A stretch of DNA of 64,000 bases from Actinomycetota bacterium. GTDB lineage: Bacteria; Actinomycetota; Thermoleophilia; Gaiellales; F1-60-MAGs149. The DNA lies in contig JAPLCF010000032.1 of NCBI GenBank assembly GCA_026392355.1, forward strand, positions 84,297 through 148,296, in the 5' to 3' direction. The first letter of the stretch is position 1. Each line of letters starts with the position of its first letter. The notes below the pieces were generated by a model, which made no database searches, was not told the DNA's origin, and was given only the letters and a program-made list of their open reading frames with translations. Position numbers and translations under genes: made by a program. This document shows positions 57,312 through 64,000 of this stretch, one piece after another.

Positions 57312-58339
57312 CAAGCCTTCTTCTCGTCGTGCCCGCCGAACTCGCTGCGCATGGCCGACTGGACCTTGCCGGAGAACTGGCCGAGGCCACGCGACTCGAA
57401 GCGCTCGATCAGCGACGCCGTGATGACCGGGGCGGGGACGCCCTCCTCGATCGCGGCAATCGTCGTCCAGCGGCCCTCGCCGGAGTCCGACACGCGGCCG
57501 TCGAAGGCGTCGAGGTTCGGATCCTTCGCCAGTGCACTGGCGGTCAGGTCGACCAGCCACGAACCGACGACCGAGCCGCGGCGCCACACCTCGGCGACCT
57601 CAGCCACGTCGATCTCGTACTGGTAGTACTCGGGATCGCGCAGCGGCGTCGTCTCGGCGTCGATCTCCTGCGTCTGCTTGCCGGCGTCGGCGTGCTTGAT
57701 GATCGACAGGCCCTCGGCGATCGCGGCCATCATGCCGTACTCGATGCCGTTGTGGACCATCTTCACGAAGTGGCCCGCACCGTTCGGCCCGCAGTGGAGG
57801 TAGCCCTCCTGTGCGGTGCCTCCGGCCTTGCGGCCCGGCGTCGGCTCAGCCGAGCCCTCGCCCGGCGCGATCGTCTTCCAGATGGGATCGAGGCGCTGCA
57901 CGGCCTTGTCCTCGCCACCGATCATCAGGCTGTAGCCGCGCTCCAGGCCCCAGACGCCGCCCGACGTGCCGCAGTCCACGAAGTGGATGCCCTTGGCCGC
58001 CAGCTCCTTGGCGTGCTTGATGTCGTCGCGGTAGTACGAGTTGCCACCGTCGATCAGCGTGTCGTCGTCCTCGAGCAGCTCCTTGAGCTCGTCGACCATC
58101 TTCTGCACGATCGCGGCGGGGACCATGATCCAGACGTTGCGCGGGCGCTCCATCTTGGCCACGAGGTCGGCCATCGACGAGGCGCCGATTGCGCCCTCGG
58201 CCTCGAGCTCCTTGACGGCATCCTGATTGGTGTCGAACACGACGCAGGTGTGGCCATCGCGCATCAGGCGGCGAACGAGATTCGCGCCCATTCGGCCGAG
58301 GCCGACCATTCCGAGTTGCATGGGGTGTGCTGTTGCCAT
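57311..58339 (-). CDS. gnd: 6-phosphogluconate dehydrogenase, decarboxylating (short form)
   Basis: Converts 6-phosphogluconate to ribulose 5-phosphate. The 342-residue product is the short, probably NAD-preferring type (family usually about 300-340 residues versus 470). It has the nucleotide motif MVGLGRMGANLVRRL, IMVPAA, DGGNSYYRDD, DCGTSGGVWGLERGYSLMIGG, catalytic Lys in GHFVKMVHNGIEYGMM, and a C-terminal SDSGEGRWT. ATG at 58339 has a strong AAGGAG Shine-Dalgarno. It lies 17 bp after pgi on the same strand. Confidence 0.95.
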   Translation of the reverse strand: MATAHPMQLGMVGLGRMGANLVRRLMRDGHTCVVFDTNQDAVKELEAEGAIGASSMADLVAKMERPRNVWIMVPAAIVQKMVDELKELLEDDDTLIDGGNSYYRDDIKHAKELAAKGIHFVDCGTSGGVWGLERGYSLMIGGEDKAVQRLDPIWKTIAPGEGSAEPTPGRKAGGTAQEGYLHCGPNGAGHFVKMVHNGIEYGMMAAIAEGLSIIKHADAGKQTQEIDAETTPLRDPEYYQYEIDVAEVAEVWRRGSVVGSWLVDLTASALAKDPNLDAFDGRVSDSGEGRWTTIAAIEEGVPAPVITASLIERFESRGLGQFSGKVQSAMRSEFGGHDEKKA

Positions 58340-58356
58340 GGTGGTGCTCCTTGGGT

Positions 58357-59982
58357 CTACGCGCGCTTCATGGCGCGGTAGCGCCGGATCAGTGCATTGG
58401 TCGAAGAATCGTGCTGAAGGTCGGGCTCGGTGTCGCTCTCGAGCTCGGGGATGATCTTGACTGCCAGGGCCTTGCCGAGCTCGACGCCCCACTGGTCGAA
58501 CGAGTCGATATCCCAGATCACACCCTGCGTGAACACGCTGTGCTCGTAGAGGGCGATCAACGAGCCGAGGCGATGTGGCGTCAGGCGATCGGCGAGGATC
58601 GTGTTGGTCGGGCGGTTGCCCTCCATCACGCGGTGCGGGATGACGTTCTCGGGCGTGCCCTCGGCGCGCACCTCGGCCTCGGTCTTGCCAAAGGCGAGCG
58701 CCTCCGCCTGCGCGAAGACGTTGCTCATCAGGATGTCGTGATGCTCGCCGAGCGGGTTGAGCGAGTGCGCGAAGCCGATCAGGTCGACCGGGATGATCGA
58801 GGTCCCCTGGTGGATCAGCTGGTAGAAGCTGTGCTGGCCGTTCGTGCCCGGCTCGCCCCAGTAGACCGGGCCGGTGTCGTAGTCGACGCGCGTGCCGCCG
58901 AGCGTGACGTGCTTGCCGTTCGACTCCATCGTCAGCTGCTGCAGGTAGGCGGGGAAGCGCTTGAGGTACTGCTCGTAGGGCATCACGCCGATCGTCTGGA
59001 CGCCGAAGAAATCGCGGTACCAGAAGGCGAGCAGGCCCATCAGGACCGGCAGGTTGCGCTCGAGCGGCACGGTCAGGAAGTGCTCGTCCATCGCGTGGAA
59101 GCCAGCCAACAGCTCGTGGAAGTGCTTGGGCCCGATCGCCAGCATCGTGGAGAGGCCGATCGCCGAGTCCATCGAGTAGCGGCCGCCGACCCAGTCCCAG
59201 AACGGGAACATGTTGTTGGTGTCGATGCCGAAGGCCTCGACGCGTTCGGCGTTCGTGGAGACGGCGACGAAGTGCTTGGCGACCGCGGCCTCGTCGCCGA
59301 GCTTCGCGAGCGACCAGTCCCGCGCCGTGTGCGCGTTGGTCATCGTCTCAAGCGTGCCGAAGGTCTTCGACGCGATGATGAACAGCGTCTCCTCGGGGTC
59401 GAGGTCGATCGTCGCTTCGGCGAAATCGGTGGAGTCGACGTTCGAGACGAAGCGGAACGTCATGTCGCGCTTGGCGTAGTGCTTCAGTGCCTCGTAGGCC
59501 ATGACGGGGCCGAGGTCGGAGCCGCCGATGCCGACGTTGACGACGTTCTTGATGCGCTTGCCGGTGTGGCCGAGCCAGCGGCCCTCGCGCACGTCGTCGG
59601 CGAAGGCGCCCATGCGATCGAGCACCTCGTGCACGTCCTTGACGACGTCCTGACCGTCGACGTGCAGCGTGGCGCTCTTGGGCAGGCGCAGGGCGGTGTG
59701 GAGGACGGCGCGGTCCTCCGAGACGTTGATGTGATCACCGCGGAACATGGCGGCGCGGCGGCCGGCGAGGTCACGCTCCTCGGCGAGTTGCACGAGCAGC
59801 TGCAGCGTCTCCGTGGTGATGCGGTTCTTCGAGTAGTCGAGGAACAGCCCGGCGCCTTCGGCGGTGAGGGCCTCGCCACGGGTTGCGTCACCCGCAAACA
59901 GCTCACGCAGCGTCACGTTCTTGATGGTCTCGTGATGGGCGGCGAGTGCCTGCCAGGCCGTAGTCGAACGCAGCATCGTCAT
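58357..59982 (-). CDS. pgi: Glucose-6-phosphate isomerase
   Basis: Interconverts glucose 6-phosphate and fructose 6-phosphate. The 541-residue protein shows [58 protein letters not shown] (catalytic Glu and His region) and the C-terminal [12 protein letters not shown] with the catalytic Lys. ATG at 59982 is 7 nt after TATCCT; a second in-frame ATG lies 6 bp further in. It heads a pgi-gnd-pgl operon that channels hexose phosphate into the pentose phosphate pathway. Confidence 0.96.
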   Translation of the reverse strand: MTMLRSTTAWQALAAHHETIKNVTLRELFAGDATRGEALTAEGAGLFLDYSKNRITTETLQLLVQLAEERDLAGRRAAMFRGDHINVSEDRAVLHTALRLPKSATLHVDGQDVVKDVHEVLDRMGAFADDVREGRWLGHTGKRIKNVVNVGIGGSDLGPVMAYEALKHYAKRDMTFRFVSNVDSTDFAEATIDLDPEETLFIIASKTFGTLETMTNAHTARDWSLAKLGDEAAVAKHFVAVSTNAERVEAFGIDTNNMFPFWDWVGGRYSMDSAIGLSTMLAIGPKHFHELLAGFHAMDEHFLTVPLERNLPVLMGLLAFWYRDFFGVQTIGVMPYEQYLKRFPAYLQQLTMESNGKHVTLGGTRVDYDTGPVYWGEPGTNGQHSFYQLIHQGTSIIPVDLIGFAHSLNPLGEHHDILMSNVFAQAEALAFGKTEAEVRAEGTPENVIPHRVMEGNRPTNTILADRLTPHRLGSLIALYEHSVFTQGVIWDIDSFDQWGVELGKALAVKIIPELESDTEPDLQHDSSTNALIRRYRAMKRA

Positions 59983-60073
59983 GCGAGTGAGGATAGCCGT
60001 TGGACGATTCACGGGTGCTCGCAGCGGGCGCACGCTCACCGAACCGCTACCGCTTGGGGCGGCGCGGCGTCTT

Positions 60074-60649
60074 CTACAGCAGGACGCCGGGTGGGTTCTC
60101 GAAGTCGGGGTGCTCGGCATGGAACGCCCGCGAGCGCGCCACGGTGCGCATCCATTCGTAGTGCAGCTGCTTGGCGACGACGGGGATTACGCCGGCGCGG
60201 CGCATGCGGTCAAGCCCGGCGGCGTGCGCGCTGCCCGGCGAGCCAACGGCATCCTCGACGACGGCCACGCGGAAGCCCTCGTCGAGCAGGCCGAGCGCAG
60301 ACTGCGCCACGCAGACGTCGGTCTCGAGTCCCACGAGCACGGCGGTACGCCGTCCGGAGTCGCGCACGGCGGGGCCAACGAGCGGATCGCCGCACAGGCC
60401 GAAGACCTCCTTGCGGAGCACCGGTGCATCACCGACAGCCTCGACGAGCTCGGGATGCAGACCACCCCAATCCTCCGGCGACTCAACCGACGCGATGATC
60501 GGGATGTCGCAGAAACGCGCGCTCTCCGCCAGGAACGCGATGCGCTCGAGCAAGCCGGCCTTCGTCTCGTCCTCGACGCGGGCCAGAAAGTCAGCCTGCA
60601 CGTCGATGATGACGAGGACAGAGTCGTCGGGGTCGATCAGATTGCTCAT
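60074..60649 (-). CDS. Isochorismatase-family cysteine hydrolase
   Basis: A 191-residue hydrolase. The catalytic triad of the family is present: Asp in VIIDVQADF, Lys in VLRKEVFG and Cys in [19 protein letters not shown], with the usual cis-peptide region next to it. Substrates in the family include nicotinamide, isochorismate and N-carbamoyl amines; none can be singled out. ATG at 60649 is 7 nt after TAGCCT. It is divergent from the amidohydrolase gene with only 35 bp between starts. Confidence 0.9.
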   Translation of the reverse strand: MSNLIDPDDSVLVIIDVQADFLARVEDETKAGLLERIAFLAESARFCDIPIIASVESPEDWGGLHPELVEAVGDAPVLRKEVFGLCGDPLVGPAVRDSGRRTAVLVGLETDVCVAQSALGLLDEGFRVAVVEDAVGSPGSAHAAGLDRMRRAGVIPVVAKQLHYEWMRTVARSRAFHAEHPDFENPPGVLL

Positions 60650-60684
60650 GTGCGCAAGGCTAGCGAGCGCCGTAGAGTTCTGCA
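60650..60684. promoter_or_regulatory. 35-bp divergent double leaderless promoter
   Basis: The minus-strand box TAGCCT (60657-60662) ends 7 nt from the isochorismatase ATG, and the plus-strand box TAGAGT (60673-60678) ends 6 nt from the amidohydrolase ATG. Only 10 bp lie between the boxes, so each -35 region must fall on or beyond the other promoter. Confidence 0.5.
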
Positions 60685-61752
60685 ATGGCGTTGACCCTCC
60701 CGATCGTCTGGCACGACGACTGCCTGCTGCACGCGCCCGGGTCGGAGTTCTGGCTGGGGCTGCAGCTGCCTGACGACGAGCTGCCTGAGCGTGCGGCATT
60801 GATCCGCGAGGCGCTGGTCGCAGAGGGAGCAACGGTGGTGGCGGCCACGGCGCACGATGACGCACCGATGACGGCCGTGCATGATGCCGGCCTCGTCGAT
60901 TTTCTTCGCGAAGCCCACGCCGACTGGGTCGAGGCCGGCCTGCCGCTTGATCCCGGGCAGGGGCTCGTCGTGCCGTACCTCTTCCCGACGCGCGCGATGC
61001 TCGGTGCGGTGGAACCTCATCGGCCCGAGGCGGTCTGGGCGCGCACCGGGTTCTACTGCTTCGACACGATGACGCCGATCGGCGAGGGCACCTGGGCCGC
61101 GGTGCGCGGCGGCGTCGACGCGACGCTGACCGCGGTCGATCTGGTGCAGGCAGGTGCGCCGCTGGCGTACGCGATCACGCGTCCGCCCGGGCATCACGTC
61201 AGCCGTGCGGCCTACGGCGGCTCGTGCTACCTCAACAACGCTGCGATCGCTGCGCAGGCGCTCCGCGATGGCGGCGCCGAGCGCGTTGCGATCATCGACA
61301 TTGACGCGCACCACGGCAACGGCGCCCAGGAGATCTTTTGGGAGCGCGACGACATGCTGACGGTCTCGGTGCACGTCGATCCTGCGGCCGGCTGGTTCCC
61401 GCACGTGATGGGCTGGGCTGACGAGGTCGGGTGCGGCGCCAACCGTAATCTGGTCGTGGCGCCGGGCGCCGGCGACGCCGCGTGGCTCGCTGCGGTCGGC
61501 GAGGCCTGTGCGACTGCCGCGGCGTTCGCGCCCGAGGCGATCGTGCTCGCGCTTGGTGTCGATGCCGCGGCCGGTGATCCCAACAGCCCGCTCGAGGTCA
61601 CACACGCCGGCTACCGCGAGGCTGGTCGCTGCATCGGCAGGCTCGGCGCTCCGATCGTGGCGGTTCAGGAGGGCGGGTACGATGCTGCCACGCTCGGCGG
61701 CCTGGTCGTCGCGGCGCTGACCGGAGTCGAGGAGGGTCAAACCCATGGATAG
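60685..61752 (+). CDS. Histone-deacetylase-family amidohydrolase (acetylpolyamine amidohydrolase-like)
   Basis: A 355-residue zinc hydrolase. It has RPPGHHVSRAAYGGSCYLNNAAIAA (tandem catalytic histidines), the zinc site IIDIDAHHGNGAQEIFWERDDMLTVSVHVDPAAGWFPH and the second zinc Asp in LALGVDAAAGDPNSPLEV. The last blocks resemble acetylpolyamine amidohydrolases and AcuC-type deacetylases. ATG at 60685 is 6 nt after TAGAGT, without a Shine-Dalgarno. Its 3' end overlaps the S9 peptidase start by 8 bp. Confidence 0.9.
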   Translation: MALTLPIVWHDDCLLHAPGSEFWLGLQLPDDELPERAALIREALVAEGATVVAATAHDDAPMTAVHDAGLVDFLREAHADWVEAGLPLDPGQGLVVPYLFPTRAMLGAVEPHRPEAVWARTGFYCFDTMTPIGEGTWAAVRGGVDATLTAVDLVQAGAPLAYAITRPPGHHVSRAAYGGSCYLNNAAIAAQALRDGGAERVAIIDIDAHHGNGAQEIFWERDDMLTVSVHVDPAAGWFPHVMGWADEVGCGANRNLVVAPGAGDAAWLAAVGEACATAAAFAPEAIVLALGVDAAAGDPNSPLEVTHAGYREAGRCIGRLGAPIVAVQEGGYDAATLGGLVVAALTGVEEGQTHG

Positions 61753-63592
61753 CCGCATGTGGATCGGCAAGGACGAGTACGAGGGCATTCCCTCCTCGCC
61801 GCGCAAGGACCTCGCCCCACCACCGCACTGGCGCCTTGAAACGGTGGCCGTGACGGAGCGCCCGCGCAGCCTCACGATCGGTGCCGACGGCCGCACGCTG
61901 GTCTTCATCCAGGACCGCCCCGACACCTCCGACGTCTGGACGATGGCGCTCGACGATCCCACGCCGCGACGCCTCACGACCGGTCGCGAGCCCGCGCCGT
62001 TTTGGGAAGACATCACGCCGCAGCTCTCGCCCGACGGCACGACCGTCGCGTACGGCGATGAGGGCCACGTGTGGCTCGTGCCGCTCGTGGGCGGTCCGCC
62101 GCGCAAGCTCGTCGAGGGCTCGTCGCCGGTCTGGATCGACGACGCGCGCCTCGTCATCTCTGTCGAGCGCGACGACCAGACCTCGCGCTTGGCGGTCGTC
62201 GACATCGCCGATCCGTTCCCGCGCCGCCTGACGGTCGAGTGCCCCGACCACGGCGACGAGTGGGGTGCCGCGGTCTCGCCCGACGGCCGCGAGATCGCGT
62301 ACGTCTTCTGGGTGCGCAAGGACCTGCGCGAGAGCCAGATCTGCGTGGCCACCATCGAGACCGGCGCCGTGCGCACGATCAGCGCACCGCCGGAGATGGC
62401 CGATCGCTTCCCCGCGTGGTCGCCCGACGGCGAGTGGATCGTCTTCGCCTCCGAGCGCAGCGGCTGGTACGAGCTGCATCTGATTCGCCCCGACGGCTCC
62501 GACGAGAAGCAGCTCACGCATGACGCCGGCGACTTCTTTGGCCCCACGTGGAGTGCCGACGGCGACACGATTCTCGCCACGCGCGCCCGCCGCGGTCGCT
62601 TCGATCTCGTCACGGTTGACGTGCGCACGCATGCCGTCACCACCGTCGCCCACGGTGGCGCCTGGTCGAGCGCGTGCTGGACGGCCGACGGCGGCATCGT
62701 CGCCGAGTACACCGACCAGGCCACACCATCGGAGTTCCGCGTCGTCTCACCTGCCGGAGAGGTGCAGCCGCTGCATGCGCCGGCACCGCTGGCCGTGCGC
62801 AACGCGCCGCACGTCATCCCGCATGAGATCACGTACCGCTCGTTCGACGGCACCGAGATCCACGGGTTCCTGTTCCAGCCTGCGGGCGCGAGCAAGGATG
62901 CGCCGGTGCCGGCGATCGTCTATCCGCACGGCGGACCCACGTCGTACTACGGCGATGAGTGGGACGGCCACGCGCAGTACTACATCGACAAGGGCTACGC
63001 CTGGCTGGCCATCAACTTCCGCGGCTCCACCTCGTACGGCCGCGCCTTCGAGCGTCTCAACCATGACGACTGGGGCGTGGGCGACACGAAGGACTGTCTC
63101 GCCGCCGCCGACTATCTGGCCGGGCTCGACTGGGTCGACGGCGACCGGCTCGGCGTCTTCGGGTCCTCGTACGGCTCGTACATGTCGCTGCTCTCTGTCA
63201 CCGACGATCCGCAGCATCGCTTCAAGCTCGGCGTCTGCAAGTACGGCGACTGCGACATCCGCTCGTCGTGGTCGCAAGGCGATCGCGAGGGTGTGCAGGA
63301 CCTCGAGCGCATGATGGGCCCGCCGTCATCGAACCGCGCGGCCTACGAAGCTGGTTCGCCCGTGCTGCGGCTCGCCAACGTCAAGGCACCGCTCTTCATC
63401 GCGCACGGCGAGCTGGACATCCGCGTCCACCCGAAGCAGTCCGAGGAGCTCGTCGCCGAATTGCGCCGCCTCGGCGGCAAGACGTTCGAGTACGTCACCT
63501 ACACGACCGAGGGCCATGGCCTCCTGCGGTTCGAGCCGCAGGTCGACTTCTACCGTCGCCTCGAGCGCTTCTTCGACTGGTACCTGATGTAG
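61745..63592 (+). CDS. S9-family prolyl oligopeptidase / acylaminoacyl peptidase
   Basis: A 615-residue serine peptidase without a signal peptide. The N-terminal half (about 40-350) is a TolB/DPP-like beta-propeller (LSPDGTTVAYGDEGHVWLV, VSPDGREIAYVFWVRKD, WSPDGEWIVFASERSG). The alpha/beta-hydrolase domain (about 365-613) has the oxyanion segment PHGGPTS and the triad Ser in GVFGSSYGSYMS (about 474), Asp in GELDIRVH (about 555) and His in TEGHGLL (about 588). ATG 61745 lies within the end of the amidohydrolase gene and follows GGAGGG. Cytosolic peptide turnover is likely. Confidence 0.93.
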   Translation: MDSRMWIGKDEYEGIPSSPRKDLAPPPHWRLETVAVTERPRSLTIGADGRTLVFIQDRPDTSDVWTMALDDPTPRRLTTGREPAPFWEDITPQLSPDGTTVAYGDEGHVWLVPLVGGPPRKLVEGSSPVWIDDARLVISVERDDQTSRLAVVDIADPFPRRLTVECPDHGDEWGAAVSPDGREIAYVFWVRKDLRESQICVATIETGAVRTISAPPEMADRFPAWSPDGEWIVFASERSGWYELHLIRPDGSDEKQLTHDAGDFFGPTWSADGDTILATRARRGRFDLVTVDVRTHAVTTVAHGGAWSSACWTADGGIVAEYTDQATPSEFRVVSPAGEVQPLHAPAPLAVRNAPHVIPHEITYRSFDGTEIHGFLFQPAGASKDAPVPAIVYPHGGPTSYYGDEWDGHAQYYIDKGYAWLAINFRGSTSYGRAFERLNHDDWGVGDTKDCLAAADYLAGLDWVDGDRLGVFGSSYGSYMSLLSVTDDPQHRFKLGVCKYGDCDIRSSWSQGDREGVQDLERMMGPPSSNRAAYEAGSPVLRLANVKAPLFIAHGELDIRVHPKQSEELVAELRRLGGKTFEYVTYTTEGHGLLRFEPQVDFYRRLERFFDWYLM

Positions 63593-63593
63593 T

Positions 63594-63630
63594 TGACGGA
63601 GGGGTCTGGCCCCTCTGGTAACCGCCGTCA
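63594..63630. terminator. Hairpin between convergent S9 peptidase and OsmC genes
   Basis: Outer arms TGACGG (63594-63599) and CCGTCA (63625-63630), the latter including the OsmC stop, enclose GAGGGG/CCCCTC (63599-63604 and 63610-63615). The gap between the two genes is fully occupied by this structure; no T-run. Confidence 0.6.
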
Positions 63631-64000
63631 GCCCGACTGTTCGCTGGCCTCGCGCCGCAGGCGGTCCTCCGGCTCCTCGCCGTCGAGGAAGAAGCGCTGC
63701 TCGTAGGCGACCTCGCCTGTCTGCTCGCGATGCCAGCGGACACGCAGCGGGATCTGGGCGAGGTGGAAGAGGCCGAGCTGGGGGCAGCGGCGATCGGACT
63801 CCTCGGCGAGCTCCTTGATGCGCTCGTCGCTCTCGTCGGTGTCGAGCCAGAGGTCGTAATTGACCTGCTCGAACTTCGGCTGCAGGTGCAGGTCGAAGAA
63901 GAAGCCGCGGATGTCGATCAGCGAGCGGATGCCCGTGCGCAGGTTCGAGTACGCAAAGCCCTGGTCGCGCGCCACCACGGTGATCGTGATCGACGTGCAC
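63628..64000 (-). CDS. OsmC-family protein (partial, 5' end beyond right edge)
   Basis: The frame is open to the window edge and reads CTSITITVVARDQGFAYSNL at its visible start, which corresponds to the A-C-T-S-M-T-I helix with the first redox cysteine of OsmC/YhfA proteins. Later come FEQVNYDLWLDTDESDERIKELAEESDRRCPQLGLF, with the CP motif of the second cysteine. About 124 codons are present, so roughly the first 40 residues are missing. OsmC/Ohr-family proteins reduce organic peroxides. GTG at 63978 is not taken as the start because the family motif continues upstream. Confidence 0.75.
   Translation of the reverse strand, partial: CTSITITVVARDQGFAYSNLRTGIRSLIDIRGFFFDLHLQPKFEQVNYDLWLDTDESDERIKELAEESDRRCPQLGLFHLAQIPLRVRWHREQTGEVAYEQRFFLDGEEPEDRLRREASEQSG

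Noticed and set aside
1..64000. Prophage, transposon or plasmid segment
   Set aside because: No transposase, integrase, phage structural, replication or conjugation gene and no flanking direct repeats were seen.

Overview
The window is high-GC, gene-dense DNA with no phage, insertion sequence, plasmid or CRISPR signature. The gene content points to an actinobacterium: a pknB / PASTA-kinase / FHA / PP2C / RodA / PbpA operon, an ANTAR response regulator, an F420-type LLM oxidoreductase, and CBM2-bearing secreted hydrolases. I think a soil Thermoleophilia (Solirubrobacterales-like) lineage most likely, but no 16S rRNA gene is present to prove it.

Layout. 1-2 kb: a gene start cut by the left edge, a membrane glycosyltransferase-like protein, and a structured non-coding stretch ending in an intrinsic terminator. 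2-4 kb: dcd, and divergent from it a membrane pseudokinase with a C-terminal discoidin-like domain. 4.2-14.4 kb (minus strand): a peptidoglycan-growth control operon read as Ser/Thr kinase with a multi-TM tail, fhaA, fhaB, pstP, rodA/ftsW, pbpA, pknB, ddl. 14.4-19.2 kb (plus): two membrane proteins, an HNH nuclease, a PdtaS/PdtaR-like two-component pair and clpS. 19.2-27.2 kb (minus): eight colinear genes, read as a ComA-like phosphosulfolactate synthase, a fumarate-reductase-type flavoprotein, a geranylgeranyl-reductase-like FAD enzyme, an ACT-like protein, an exported Ig-fold protein, a nucleotide-sugar epimerase, a GT2 and a degenerate polysaccharide deacetylase. 27.2-30.4 kb: an OmpR-type two-component system beside a secreted repeat protein. 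30.5-35.2 kb: a FabF-like synthase, YbjQ, an exported protein, an O-antigen-ligase-like protein and a LytR_C protein. 35.3-38.8 kb: tmk-holB-ricT, a universal stress protein and RidA. 38.9-43.4 kb: secreted GH5 and GH18 enzymes, each with two CBM2 modules, and tRNA-Thr(CGT). 43.4-53.5 kb: an LLM oxidoreductase, a giant DUF11 surface protein, an AruI-like ThDP enzyme, a choice-of-anchor/FN3 protein and glutaminyl cyclase. 53.5-56.6 kb: DUF3830, two type II toxin-antitoxin pairs, a CMD-family protein and rpiA. 56.6-60 kb: pgi-gnd-pgl. 60-64 kb: isochorismatase, histone-deacetylase-like amidohydrolase, S9 peptidase, and an OsmC-family gene cut by the right edge.

Two features run through the whole window. 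First, about twenty genes, most of them without a Shine-Dalgarno sequence, have TANNNT exactly 6 or 7 nt before the start codon, the geometry of leaderless transcripts; this also settles several start sites. Second, convergent gene pairs are usually separated only by a palindrome running from stop codon to stop codon, the most elaborate being a 94-bp double palindrome between the pseudokinase gene and ddl. The only intergenic stretch near 300 bp is 1758-2020, described under the candidate RNA. Apparent long reading frames opposite GH5, DUF11, pgi and the kinase at 12.5 kb are antisense shadows and are omitted.
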